A DNA stretch of 18,878 nucleotides from Patescibacteria group bacterium UBA5124 (lineage in GTDB: Bacteria; Patescibacteriota; Gracilibacteria; Absconditabacterales; Absconditicoccaceae): contig DHYS01000008.1 in assembly GCA_002414185.1 (NCBI GenBank), forward strand, positions 1-18,878, in the 5' to 3' direction. The translations under genes and the position numbers were made by a program. The notes beneath the pieces were generated by a model, which was not told the DNA's origin, did not search any database, and saw only the letters and a list, made by a program, of their open reading frames with translations. Below are positions 1 to 8,728 of the stretch, in pieces. Position 1 is the stretch's first letter. Every line of letters starts with the position of its first letter.

Positions 1-1
1 A

Positions 2-847
2 TGGAATAATAAGACCTTCTCTATTCAAGAAAAGGTGGCTGAAAAAGCAAAATTAGAAGCTTTGTGAATATCTCCAGAAGAAGCAGAAAATCTTCAAGAT
101 CTGTATGTACAACAGCATCTTCACAACTTTACTGAATATGCTATAGATCAGATAGAACCAGATGCTATTATTTTTGATATAGAATGATTTGCTCATAAAG
201 CCATCTGGTATACTAAACCTAAGGGGCTTGAAGATCAAGCTAATAGTAAATATACAGCTCAAAATACTATTTCTCTTGATACAGGAAAACAACTTCCTAT
301 CAAACTAGATATGTATCAGCATCAAACTATTGTGACTGATAATGGAAATCCTCTCAATATCTGGATAGGATCAAGAGAAGAAGCCCTTGATCAACTGCAA
401 GCTATGATGGCTATATCAGGGGATCCTCATACATTCTGGTCAACATTTAAATTTTGTCCAAATATTGAAAAAATTCAAAAAGAAAAAGGAATAACAGATA
501 CTCCTAAAACAGAAGTTTCTTCTTCTTCTCCTTCTCCTACATCTCCTGTTTCTTGACCTGTGATATCTAAACCTAGTCCTGTTTCTTCATCAGCTACAGA
601 ATGAACTTTTTCTATCTCTAATATCAAGATAGGAGAACGATATGAAGGATATGTAAAACTTAGTTATAACTATGGAATGTTTGTTACTGTAAAAGGAGTA
701 GAAGGACTTCTTCACAAAAACTTTATTGTTGCTCCGGATGATGTAGATTGGAAAAAATATTACAACATCTGAGATAAGATCAAAGTTAAGGCTCAAGAAT
801 TTAAAGAAATCAACTGAGATAAGAGAGTTGTGTGGAGCCAAAAATAA
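2..847 (+). CDS. S1-domain RNA-binding protein, 5' end missing
   Basis: The reading frame enters from the left edge and ends at TAA 845-847, leaving about 281 residues. The last 75 or so residues form an S1/OB-fold RNA-binding domain: IGERYEGYVKLSYNYGMFV, then GVEGLLHKNF, then a GDKIKVKAQEF strand near the end. Before it lies a Ser/Pro-rich linker (about residues 168-200) and an N-terminal part I do not recognise. Six in-frame TGA codons are read as Gly, one of them at the GDKIKV glycine that is conserved in S1 domains. S1 domains bind single-stranded RNA; the single C-terminal copy suggests an accessory RNA-binding protein rather than ribosomal protein S1. The gene is followed directly by a hairpin terminator. 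The domain call is solid, the cellular role is not known. Confidence 0.75.
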
Positions 848-850
848 GAG

Positions 851-875
851 AAAGAGCCATTCGGCTCTTTTTTTT
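851..875 (+). terminator. Rho-independent terminator of the S1-domain gene
   Basis: A perfect 8-bp stem (AAAGAGCC/GGCTCTTT, 851-858 and 863-870) with a 4-base loop runs into a T tract, 4 bases after the stop codon. Confidence 0.85.
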
Positions 876-881
876 CAATTT

Positions 882-911
882 AAAAAAAAATCTCCAAGAA
901 ATACAGGGAGA
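882..911 (-). terminator. Probable terminator of the 137-residue gene
   Basis: Read on the minus strand, a short stem TCTCC/GGAGA (907-911 with 891-895) is followed by nine T residues (882-890). It lies about 47 bases past the stop of the minus-strand gene at 958. The stem is short, so this is weaker than the other terminators here. Confidence 0.5.
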
Positions 912-957
912 GTTTTTTCGGAATAAGGCACCTATATGTTTGTACACATGACCAAAT

Positions 958-1371
958 TTAGTTAACAGACATCTTCTTGATAATTTTATCAATAGCTTCT
1001 GAGATTTCCATAACATGCATTCCATAGGTATTATGAAAGAAGTTGTTTTCTAGCATCTTGATTTTCAACTTATCTGAGGTTTCTAATAAGTGTTCTATGA
1101 TATGTTTAATTGATTCTGCATCCTGGAAATGTTGAGGGGCATGTTTTCTCAAATTGAACATATGTTTTTTGAGAACCAACAAATACCCTATTACTCTATC
1201 TACAAATTCTGAATCCATAAGATTATCAGTGATTCTTACTCCATAAGAAGATACTCCTTCTTTAGATACTTCCAATGCTCCGATAAGCTGATCACATGTA
1301 GAAGAGATCTTATCCATAAGTTTATTGATTGATCTTACGGCATTTGTTGAAACATTGATAGAGTTTTCCAT
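958..1371 (-). CDS. Hypothetical helical protein, 137 aa
   Basis: I do not recognise this family. The protein is soluble and appears almost entirely alpha-helical: long runs with hydrophobic residues every 3-4 positions (for example IEHLLETSDKLKIKMLE), no signal peptide and no membrane segment. It begins at ATG 1371 and ends at a true TAA. A TATAAT box lies at 1417-1422, about 45 bases upstream on the minus strand. The few glycines use ordinary codons. It stands alone between the corA terminator and its own weak terminator. A helical-bundle scaffold or binding protein is possible, but nothing here shows a function. Confidence 0.6.
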   Translation of the reverse strand: MENSINVSTNAVRSINKLMDKISSTCDQLIGALEVSKEGVSSYGVRITDNLMDSEFVDRVIGYLLVLKKHMFNLRKHAPQHFQDAESIKHIIEHLLETSDKLKIKMLENNFFHNTYGMHVMEISEAIDKIIKKMSVN

Positions 1372-1446
1372 GAATATGTAGAGAAAGATAAAATTTCTGT
1401 TTTCTTGTACATTTATATTATACCCCCATTTTCAAAATCACCAAAC

Positions 1447-1476
1447 AAAAAAAGACCTCCTTCAAAAAGAGATCTT
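1447..1476 (-). terminator. Terminator downstream of corA
   Basis: On the minus strand AAGATCTC (1469-1476) pairs with GAGGTCTT (1452-1459), eight pairs including one G-U, followed by a T run (1447-1453). It lies about 90 bases past the corA stop. Confidence 0.7.
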
Positions 1477-1566
1477 GCGTTTTTAAAAATCAGATTTATT
1501 TTTATGTACATTTTATTTTTTATAGTTTTGTTTGATAAGTATTGGTTATCGAAAGACGGTTTTTTC

Positions 1567-2646
1567 CTATTTTCCGATCCATTTTTTCTTCTTAAAATAC
1601 AATAACATCGCTCCTGCTGTCACCACCATAATAATCCACAACATAGGATATGTTCGTTTTTGATCAAGTTCTGGCATATATTTAAAGTTCATTCCATACA
1701 CACCTGCCAAGAATGTAAGTGGAATAAATATCGCGCTCATTATCGTCAATACCTTCATAATTTCGTTGGTTCTATTGCTAATACTAGAAAGATAAATATC
1801 CAAAGAACCAGCAATAATATCTCTAAACGTCTCTATTGTATCAATAATTTGTACTGTATGGTCATATAAATCTCTCAAATATGTTTGTAAACTATCTTCT
1901 ATTAAGTCTGAGTCTGTTCTTTCCATAGTACCAATAATTTCTCTTACTGGCCATATAGATTTACGAAGTATAATAAGGTTTTGTTTGAGATTTTGGATTT
2001 TATTTAATATTACAGATGTTGGATTAGTTAGCAGTTCATCTTGCAAATCCTCTACTTGATTTTCTATTTGTTCAAGCACTACAAAATAATTATCCACAAT
2101 AGCATCTACTATAGAATACAATAAATAATCTGATTTCATTTTTCTTATTCTTCCTTTCCCTTTGATGATACGTTCTTTGATTTTATGAAAGTCATCGCTT
2201 TGTTCATTTTCTTGAAAAGAAATAATATATTTTGATCATAATATAAGACTTATTTGCTCTTCTTTTAACTCTCTGATTTCATTGTTATATGAAAACATTT
2301 TCAATGATAGAAAAATATAATCATCCATATCTTCGATCTTTGGACGTTGTTGAATATTTGCAATATCTTCAAGAGTTAATGGATGTAAATCAAATATTTT
2401 TCCTATTTCTTCAAGATCATTGGTTTGATCTACTCCTATAAAATCTATCCATTTTACTCAATTTCTAAGAAATTTTGTACATTCTCTAAAATCCTCTACT
2501 CTTTTTTCTTTATATTCTTTCTCATTATAATCAATCATCTGCACGATAGATTCTGCAGTCATTTTTTCTCCTGTATATATGATACTTCCTGGTATTTGTC
2601 CTATATGTTTTAGTCTTGTTTTCATTTTTTTATTTTGAGTAAACAT
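1567..2646 (-). CDS. corA: CorA-family magnesium/cobalt transporter
   Basis: The gene encodes a 359-residue inner-membrane Mg2+ (also Co2+/Ni2+) channel of the CorA family. The cytoplasmic N-terminal domain carries the family stretch HPLTLEDIANIQQRPKIED (about residues 88-106), followed by a long helix. The C-terminus has two membrane helices with the selectivity motif GMN (about 318-320, in YGMNF) at the end of the first. The protein ends in a basic tail (KKKKWIGK). TGA is read as Gly at 2458-2460 (residue 63) and once more at the LILGSK glycine; under the standard code the gene would be split in two. I chose ATG 2646 because a promoter places the transcript start at or next to that codon. 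A second in-frame ATG at 2622 would give 351 residues. CorA assembles as a homopentamer and is gated by intracellular Mg2+. Confidence 0.93.
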
Positions 2647-2650
2647 ATGT

Positions 2651-2678
2651 ATTATATTTGTTCTTATCTATTTTGCAA
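2651..2678 (-). promoter_or_regulatory. corA promoter, leaderless geometry
   Basis: TTGCAA (2673-2678), 16-base spacer, TATAAT (2651-2656) on the minus strand. The -10 box ends 4 bases before ATG 2646, so the expected transcript start falls at the start codon itself. Confidence 0.65.
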
Positions 2679-2755
2679 AGATCTTGATTTTTCATATGCT
2701 ATTATTATTTACATATAAAAATAAAATGATAAAATACATATAAAAAACAAAATCT

Positions 2756-3325
2756 ATGAATATTAAAAATTTATTTATTATTGGTATATCAGAGAATAGA
2801 GAAGGAGATTTTTGCTTTGTTGATAATGATCTTAATCAGTGGAAAAGGTATCTTACGAAAAATATTCACTTTATTACTCCTATTGGATATAAAGAATCAT
2901 ACGCATTCAAAAGTATCATTCAACATCTCAATATTAATGAGGAAAAAGTTGTTATTCAAGAGATCGATATTTTTACATTATTAGATGACCATAAACCTAG
3001 AGAAGTTTATGACGATATCGTTTGTGACCTTATCTATCATATAGATGAACAGCTCTCTATTGATCAGAAGTCTCTTATATTTTTCAAAAATATTCCTTCT
3101 GAAGAACATAAAACAAAAATTGTATTTCTTCCAACATTCCTTGTTGGATCTTTGATAAAAGGATACTATTACTACCATTGGGATAATATATATCCTGACT
3201 TTCCTTGTAAAATAGGAGAAGTAATTGTAGTAGAAAACAATAATGATGTTCCTATTGTAATTAAAAGAAGTAAATATCCAATAATCAAAAACATTAAAGA
3301 ATGTTCTTTTAAAACAAATGTATAA
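2756..3325 (+). CDS. Hypothetical protein, 189 aa
   Basis: I do not recognise this protein. It looks soluble, with alternating strands and helices: an N-terminal beta strand (NLFIIGISE), acidic middle segments, a Tyr-rich turn GYYYYHWDN near residue 138, and a C-terminal strand KIGEVIVVENN. It has no signal peptide, membrane helix or metal motif. The gene is divergent from corA; the two starts are 109 bases apart and share an AT-rich intergenic region. None of its six glycines is encoded by TGA, unlike several neighbouring core genes. No convincing Shine-Dalgarno site precedes the ATG. Confidence 0.65.
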   Translation: MNIKNLFIIGISENREGDFCFVDNDLNQWKRYLTKNIHFITPIGYKESYAFKSIIQHLNINEEKVVIQEIDIFTLLDDHKPREVYDDIVCDLIYHIDEQLSIDQKSLIFFKNIPSEEHKTKIVFLPTFLVGSLIKGYYYYHWDNIYPDFPCKIGEVIVVENNNDVPIVIKRSKYPIIKNIKECSFKTNV

Positions 3326-3435
3326 TATTTTCATTATTTTCTACTATTTTCAAAAAAAAGCTTGATTTTATGTAGAAAATCACTATTTACATTTCTCGCT
3401 ATTATTACAAAAAACTAATAAAAATTATTTACGTT

Positions 3436-3972
3436 ATGGAAAATGTTAATCTTTTCGAAACAGTTTGCGTGCTTTTGGATTGGAACATCCCAGTCAACAA
3501 AATTGCTATCATCCTTGGCTTGAGCCATGATAAGGTAATGGACGAAATTGTTCAGAGAACTGGTGTGATCAAAAAAGAAAAGGCCATTGTGATTATGAAC
3601 GCCTTCTATCCCTTGCAAAAGCCAGAACTATGGAAAGGAATGTTCTCCTTGTTGGCTATAAACAACATCGAAACAATCCAATCAGAAAGTTTTCTTTTGC
3701 AAAAGGACATCCTTTCAAAACCTCTGAAAGAGGTATACAAAGGGGAAAACAAAAATGAAATCTCCAATTTGGAGTACTGTAACATAACTCTGACTTGGCA
3801 GTTTATTGATAGGAAGCCTGTCTCTATGGCAGATCACTACACTAACGTGCTCAAAAAAGATGCCGTCATGGAAGTTGCCGAGTGGTTACTTCTTCATAAA
3901 AAATTGAGGTACAACAGACCTTTTCTCCAATCTCAAAAAAGTGAAATGCGGGAAATCGCTGCTGTCATCTAA
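3436..3972 (+). CDS. Hypothetical protein, 178 aa, atypical composition
   Basis: I do not recognise this protein. Residues 15-40 (WNIPVNKIAIILGLSHDKV) look like a helix-turn-helix, so a DNA-binding N-terminus is possible. The middle contains a beta-rich stretch (CNITLTWQFIDRKPVSM), and the C-terminus is helical and basic. Codon use differs from the surroundings: C-ending and G-ending codons (CCC, TCC, GCC, CTG, GTG) are common here and rare nearby, and none of its four glycines uses TGA. It has its own strong terminator, which suggests a single-gene unit. The composition hints at acquisition from another genome. The HTH reading is by eye only. Confidence 0.65.
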   Translation: MENVNLFETVCVLLDWNIPVNKIAIILGLSHDKVMDEIVQRTGVIKKEKAIVIMNAFYPLQKPELWKGMFSLLAINNIETIQSESFLLQKDILSKPLKEVYKGENKNEISNLEYCNITLTWQFIDRKPVSMADHYTNVLKKDAVMEVAEWLLLHKKLRYNRPFLQSQKSEMREIAAVI

Positions 3973-3990
3973 AACATTATTTCGATTATC

Positions 3991-4024
3991 AAAAAACCCT
4001 GGATTTTTGCCAGGGTTTTTCTTT
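3991..4024. terminator. Bidirectional terminator between convergent genes
   Basis: An 11-bp perfect stem (AAAAACCCTGG 3992-4002 with CCAGGGTTTTT 4010-4020) has A and T tracts on both sides. It can end the 3436 gene on the plus strand and trxA on the minus strand. Confidence 0.88.
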
Positions 4025-4048
4025 AGTTATTTTTTATTCATAATTTTT

Positions 4049-4372
4049 TTATGCAAGAGCATCAATCTTAGTTTGATAAATCATCTTTGGATTTGCTCAG
4101 ATAACCATATCTACTACTTGTTTATCTTTTACAAAGAATACTGCTGGTATTGAACTTACTCCAAATTGTCCTGCTAATTGAGGAAGTTGATCCACATTTA
4201 CTTTTACAATCTGAACTTTTTTACCTGCATTGTCTGTAGTTAGTTCATCCATAATAGGTCCAAGCATTCTACAAGGTCCGCACCATTCAGCTCGAAAATC
4301 TATAAGAGAAATTCCATCAAAATCGAGTACTTGTGATTGGAATTGTTCTGGTGTTTCAATATGAAGAGACAT
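4049..4372 (-). CDS. trxA: Thioredoxin
   Basis: A 107-residue cytoplasmic thioredoxin that reduces protein disulfides and is itself reduced by the TrxB encoded just upstream. The active site WCGPC is at residues 30-34, in the context DFRAEWCGPCRMLGPIM, and the cis-proline loop is SIPAVFF. Length matches the usual 105-110 residues. A TGA at 4097-4099 is read as Gly; with it the last helix (NPKMIYQTKIDAL) is complete, whereas the standard code would remove 16 residues. The start is 29 bases after the trxB stop and only a weak AAAAAG purine run precedes it, so it is probably co-transcribed with trxB. Confidence 0.95.
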
Positions 4373-4401
4373 CTTTTTATAATTAGATAATAAATAATAA
4401 T

Positions 4402-5340
4402 TTACATATTTTCTTGAAGGTATTTTTCTGCTTCAAGGGCTGCCATACATCCTGTACCTGCAGAAGTAATTGCTTGACGATATTTTTTATCCTGCACATC
4501 TCCTGCAGCAAAGACTCCTGAAACACTTGTTTGTGTAGTCCCTGGCGTAGTAACGATATATCCCATATCATCTAACGATACTTGTCCTGCTAGAAATGAT
4601 GTATTTGGTTTATGTCCTATAGCATAGAAGAGTCCTGCACATTCTACTAACGATTCTTCTCCTGTTTGATTATTTTTTACTTTTACTCCTGTGAGAAGGT
4701 TTTCTCCTACTGCTTCTAGAGCTTCCGTATTTCGAAGTATTTCTATTTTTGGATTGTTTAATGCTCTAGTTTGCATAGCTTTAGATGCTCTGAAGACATC
4801 TCTTCTTACGAGCATAATTACCTTAGAGGCAAAATGAGTTAAGTGATTAGCCTCTTCGATAGCTGAATCCCCTCCTCCAACAACGATAAGTGTTTTGTCT
4901 CTAAACATTGGCAAGGCACCATCGCATACCGCACATGCTGAGATTCCTTTTTGCCAATAAAGGTCTTCACCTGGAATACCCATACGTTGAGCGATAGCTC
5001 CTGTAGCTATTATAATAGACTGTGTTTCGTGAGTTTGCCCTCCAGCAAGCACCTTAAATGGACGAGAAGAAAGATCTACACTATCAACAGTTATTGTTTC
5101 GATACGAGTTCCTGAATTAAGAGATTGTTGTCTCATATTCATCATCAATTGTGTTCCATCTATTCCTTCTGGATATCCTGGAAAATTTTCGATTACTGTT
5201 GTAGTTGTTAGTTGACCTCCTGCAGCAATTCCTCCTGCCATAAATCATTCAAACATAAGAGGATTCATATTTGCTCTAGCAGCATAAATAGCTGCTGTAT
5301 GTCCAGCTGGTCATGATCATATAATAATAACTTTTTCCAT
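4402..5340 (-). CDS. trxB: Thioredoxin reductase
   Basis: A 312-residue FAD/NADPH thioredoxin-disulfide reductase. The FAD dinucleotide loop GSGPAG lies at residues 8-13, with G8 and G10 both encoded by TGA. The GGQL(T) region and [12 protein letters not shown] follow. The redox pair is CAVC (136 and 139), the NADPH site is [10 protein letters not shown] (about 155-164), and the second FAD motif ends in VFAAGDV. Length and domain order match bacterial low-molecular-weight TrxB. Under the standard code translation could begin only at residue 34, losing the FAD loop, so the gene is strong evidence for UGA = Gly. It is first in the trxB-trxA operon and has a good promoter; a short palindrome overlaps the predicted transcript start. 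Confidence 0.95.
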
Positions 5341-5374
5341 ATTTACAAGATATACGACTAAAATAATATTTCTG

Positions 5375-5390
5375 ACACAAAATATTGTGT
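5375..5390. promoter_or_regulatory. Inverted repeat at the trxB transcript start
   Basis: ACACAA (5375-5380) and TTGTGT (5385-5390) form a perfect 6-bp inverted repeat with a 4-base centre. It sits on the expected +1 (about 5388) of the trxB promoter, where an operator could act. No regulator is identified. Confidence 0.3.
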
Positions 5391-5394
5391 TGTT

Positions 5395-5422
5395 TGTATA
5401 TCAATTCGATCAGTATTGTCAA
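5395..5422 (-). promoter_or_regulatory. trxB-trxA promoter
   Basis: TTGACA (5417-5422), 16-base spacer, TATACA (5395-5400) on the minus strand. This gives a leader of about 48 bases before ATG 5340, unlike the leaderless promoters elsewhere in the window. Confidence 0.7.
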
Positions 5423-5572
5423 CACTACCCTAAGAAAAACATCCCCAATGCTCAAAAAAATCAGCATAATTTATACTATATAATATTTTAAATAAAATGG
5501 TTCTTGAGTATTTTGCATTATTTTGAAATAAGATTAGAATTAGTATTGATTATTACTTAATTCTTCTATCTT

Positions 5573-6019
5573 ATGAAAGTAGTTTATCCAAAGAATATAC
5601 AAAAATGAATGCTCGCAGGTATGACCTTCTCTATAGGTCCACTCAATTTGTCGATTGTTCAACTTTTTGTCGTAGGAATAGGAGTAGCTGCTGCGATGGC
5701 TATTTTTAACACCTTTTCTAAATCTGGAGGAAAAGCTATAGGAATATTGTTTGCTATCATAACTCTTCTGATATTTGTCTTTATCGCCTTTTTTAAAATG
5801 TCAGAACTAAGTCTTATACCATTTATTGCAAAAATAATTAGAAACAACTTTCTTGATAGTCCAAGAAAATTTCAAGTAAATTATGAAAAACAAGACCCTC
5901 TAAAAATAGCTATCAGAAGAAACAAATCTACTGACAAAGAACAAACCGTATTTAAGCAAAAAGATAAACATTTTGATAAAGAAATCGTCAATCATATGAA
6001 TACATGATGATTACTATAA
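5573..6019 (+). CDS. PrgI-like two-helix membrane protein
   Basis: A 148-residue membrane protein. A short N-terminus (MKVVYPKNIQKG) leads to the phrase FSIGPLNLSIVQLFVVGIG, then two membrane helices (about residues 22-46 and 58-76), then MSELSLIPFIAKIIRNNF and a charged 55-residue tail. The order resembles the PrgI family, small membrane proteins of Gram-positive type IV secretion loci: a GPL phrase before the first helix and a conserved segment after the second. I infer membership from layout only. No other secretion gene is adjacent, so it could be an orphan membrane protein. Three TGA codons are read as Gly, two of them at the C-terminal end (NTGGLL). ATG 5573 is preferred over 5609 because the intervening TGA is sense. 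A clear terminator begins at the stop codon. Confidence 0.7.
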
Positions 6020-6046
6020 ACAAGGGGGCTCCTCTTGTTTTTTTTT
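6019..6046 (+). terminator. Terminator of the PrgI-like gene
   Basis: A 9-bp stem with one G-U pair (AACAAGGGG 6019-6027, CCTCTTGTT 6031-6039), 3-base loop, then a T run. Its first base is the last base of the TAA stop. Confidence 0.85.
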
Positions 6047-6105
6047 AGAATATCATTATGTATCTAGTACAAAAACAAAAAAGAAAAACCATAAATATAT
6101 TATAT

Positions 6106-6975
6106 ATGGAAAACACAAACAAAAGAAAAGTTGTATTCAAAGGAATACTCTTTGTAAAGAAAAGACTTTGTGAGCTCAATGAAAATGATTTAAACTGGAC
6201 AAAAAGAGGATACCTTCATCAATCAGGAATAGTTATTTGCGATGATAATGCATATATTAATTTAAACGCTTCTGTAGTAAAAGACTATTCATTATCTGAA
6301 GGCTTTGTCATTCCTATAACTATAAAAAATAATGAAATTATTATTTTATGGAAGGAATGTCGTGTATCTTTATACAGAGAATCATTAGATCAAGATGGAA
6401 TAACTAGTATTTTGGATGAAGGATTTGAAGGTCCTTATAAAATCGATTACGTACCGGCATTTGATGATAATTATTATCAAGAATCCCGTATTAGAAGAAT
6501 GAGGTATAACATATTCAAAAACGAGTTTGAAACAATCTGTGGAAATCTTGATGACAAAATCCCTAATAAAATATATTGGGAATCTGTTTACTCTTCATTT
6601 CTTGTTGTTTTAGAAGAAAAAATTAAAAGATTTGATTTGAACAAATTGGAATCTGAACGTAAATATTTTGAAGATGTTCTTGATGATAGTTCACATGTTG
6701 ATGAAATATTTGATAGAATTATAAACGAAAAGAAAAGTTATCCGCATCAAGAGTATATTTGTCCTGATAAAAAGAAAAAAAGAAAACGTATCAGTGCAGG
6801 TATACCTCTACATGATGACAGTTCTTATGAGAATCTTAGTCAAGAAGAAATTCGTCAAAGGATGGCTTCTATGACAAAAAATAAAGGTTCAATAGAAATT
6901 CATAAGATCCTTGATTCTAAGGAATATAAACAACTGGAAACGAGATTAATCAACTATTCTAATCAGAAGAAGTAG
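6106..6975 (+). CDS. Hypothetical protein, 289 aa
   Basis: I do not recognise this protein. It is soluble and charged. The N-terminal half appears beta-rich (GYLHQSGIVICDDNAYINLNAS, FVIPITIKNNEIIILW) and might be a small barrel. The centre is helical (VYSSFLVVLEEKIKRFDLNKLE). A basic run KKKKRKRI lies near residue 236, and the C-terminus is helical. An in-frame ATG at 6058 would add 16 residues, but their codons are A-rich filler (QKQKRKTINILY) and an AT-rich -10-like stretch precedes 6106, so I prefer 6106. None of its ten glycines is TGA-coded. It is a single-gene unit between two terminators. The basic run could contact nucleic acid; this is only a guess. Confidence 0.65.
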   Translation: MENTNKRKVVFKGILFVKKRLCELNENDLNWTKRGYLHQSGIVICDDNAYINLNASVVKDYSLSEGFVIPITIKNNEIIILWKECRVSLYRESLDQDGITSILDEGFEGPYKIDYVPAFDDNYYQESRIRRMRYNIFKNEFETICGNLDDKIPNKIYWESVYSSFLVVLEEKIKRFDLNKLESERKYFEDVLDDSSHVDEIFDRIINEKKSYPHQEYICPDKKKKRKRISAGIPLHDDSSYENLSQEEIRQRMASMTKNKGSIEIHKILDSKEYKQLETRLINYSNQKK

Positions 6976-6996
6976 ATATATTCTACTTCTTTTTTT
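6966..6996 (+). terminator. Terminator overlapping the stop of the 289-aa gene
   Basis: A 9-bp stem (AGAAGTAGA 6968-6976, TCTACTTCT 6982-6990) with a 5-base loop, followed by T residues. The TAG stop lies inside the left arm. Confidence 0.8.
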
Positions 6997-7023
6997 GTTG
7001 TAATAGAAGAAGAAAACTATAAT
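6995..7023 (+). promoter_or_regulatory. rnpA operon promoter, near-leaderless
   Basis: TTGTTG (6995-7000), exactly 17 bases, TATAAT (7018-7023). The expected +1 is near 7030, only about 2 bases before ATG 7032. The -35 box overlaps the T tract of the preceding terminator. Confidence 0.7.
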
Positions 7024-7031
7024 TATACGTT

Positions 7032-7442
7032 ATGCTAGATAAACAACATAGACTAAGAACAAAAGATGTATTATTTCTCACAAAAAAAAGACAGTACTTC
7101 TGATCGTGACTGTTTTGATTTTTTTATGTTGTTCAATATCCAAACTTGAAATATAATCAGATTTCTTTTCATGTAAGTATTAAGTATAACAAACACGCTA
7201 CTGCAAGAAACATCATCAAGAGAGCTATCATCAACTATGTACAGGCTAAAGACATCGAATCAACTCCTATCTGAGACAAATTTTATAAAATATTTATTAC
7301 TCTCAATAAAAGTAAAATTGAAGAACTTCAAAAAAAATTTGCAAATATGGACAAAAAACATATTATTACCTCTGTTCAAGAAATGTTTACAAATAGTTTT
7401 ACTGCTTTATCCAAAGCTTTATGAAAATCTTCAAAAATCTAA
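7032..7442 (+). CDS. rnpA: Ribonuclease P protein component
   Basis: A 136-residue basic protein that binds the RNase P RNA and helps it cleave 5' leaders from precursor tRNAs. It starts with the typical MLDKQHRLRTKD segment and has the family signature RNIIKR (residues 59-64) within HATARNIIKRAI. All five glycines are TGA codons (residues 24, 26, 29, 83 and 132), so the gene is unreadable in the standard code. The usual neighbours rpmH and yidC are absent; it instead leads an operon with a permease and a Mur ligase. It overlaps the permease start by 22 bases. The C-terminus is longer than average. The promoter predicts almost no 5' leader. Confidence 0.88.
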
Positions 7443-8683
7443 TAAAACACTGAACAAACTTAATCAAAACACTTTCCCCAGAAGACAAACAACAATTGGC
7501 TGAAATAAAAAAATTGGAACAACAAATACAAAAGCACAAAGAAACTGAAAAAATTGATAATCTCTGATTTACTCCAACAAACAGAGTTATGTTCAAGTTT
7601 TGGTTTTTTGCAATGATTGCTGTTTTTCTTGGATATATTTTATTTAAATCACTTGATGTAATCTATCTTATCCTGACTGCATATATTATTTCTATAGCTA
7701 TAGAAGTAGTTGTGGATTTGTTTGAACGCATGAATATTTCTAGATGAATATCTATTACCTTAACATATATTTTGTTAGTTATTTTTCTTCTCTCTGGATT
7801 TGTCCTTATCGCGCCGTTTCTCCTTAATCAAATCACAGAAATCATTAACATATTCATTGTAAAATTAAATACATTACAAACTTCTCTTCAGACAAAAGGA
7901 CTTGTTGAAGTACTTAAATCTAGTGGACTACTTTCTCATTATGTTCAACAAGAAATATTTCATGATTTTTCAGATCCTGCCTTAGTACAATCAATACAAG
8001 TCAAAATCCAAACAAGTATCTCTAAGATATCTAGCATGTGGACGAGTTATGCACAAAGTATTGGGAACCTTGCGGTAAGTTTTGTAAGTGGATTGTTTTC
8101 ATTTATTGTAAACTGAAGTATTGTACTTACTCTTGCGGTTTTATTTTCTATAGAAAAGGTTTCTGTAATCAAATTTATAGCAAGCTTGTGATGAGAAAAA
8201 AAATATAAATATATTTATGTGAAACTTCAAAAAATATATAAACAACTTTGAATCTGGCTCAAATCAAGACTACTCCTCTCTTTGTATGTTGCTATTGCTA
8301 TGTATGCTTCATTGTGGATTTTGTCTGCATTTGGTATAGATCTCAATAGTAAGGCTTCTTTGGCAATTATCTTATGATTATTGGATATTGTTCCTTATAT
8401 AGGACCTGTTGTTGGTTGAATACCTGCTGTACTTGCATGAACTACTGATTATGGTATTTGGGCTTGAGTGATTATTACTTGAGTTATTTTCCTTATCAAT
8501 ACATTAGAAGCAAATATTATGACTCCAGTACTGATGAACAAATCTCTTGGAGTAAACACAGTTGTAATCTTCATTTGTATGATTCTTTGAGGATTGATTA
8601 TGGGTGTTACATGAATCTTGTTGGCTGTACCTATTGCAGCTATTATCACTCTTTTGTTTGAAAAAGATTACGATAAACAATAG
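7421..8683 (+). CDS. AI-2E family (PerM/YdiK-like) membrane protein
   Basis: A 420-residue polytopic membrane protein of the AI-2E/UPF0118 family. A charged, coiled N-terminus (about residues 1-55) is followed by membrane helices from residue 65 on, a large amphipathic central section, and the family's conserved C-terminal block LDIVPYIGPVVGGIPAVLAG, then ANIMTPVLMNKSLGVNTVVIF and a last GILLAVPIAAII segment. Family members include autoinducer-2 exporters, a Na+/H+ antiporter and uncharacterised permeases, so the substrate is unknown. Fourteen TGA codons are read as Gly, several in the conserved block. The start ATG 7421 lies in the end of rnpA, which implies coupled translation. It is followed 45 bases later by the Mur ligase. 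Confidence 0.88.
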
Positions 8684-8728
8684 TATACGCTTTGCTTAAT
8701 CCATTCTTGTTTATTTTTTATAGCGTTC

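Noticed and set aside
311..556. Separate 81-residue gene
   Set aside because: It is an internal piece of the S1-domain gene; the TGA codons on both sides are glycine and the frame is continuous from 2 to 847.
2458..2646. Independent short gene upstream of a truncated corA
   Set aside because: Same frame as corA and joined by a TGA read as Gly; the combined protein has the full CorA N-terminal domain.
2981..3334. 117-residue minus-strand protein rich in Tyr, Phe and Ile
   Set aside because: It is the antisense shadow of the 189-residue gene; its composition is what AT-rich antisense frames produce.
7237..7503. 88-residue plus-strand protein
   Set aside because: It overlaps rnpA and the start of the AI-2E gene in a different frame, has low-complexity composition and no motif.
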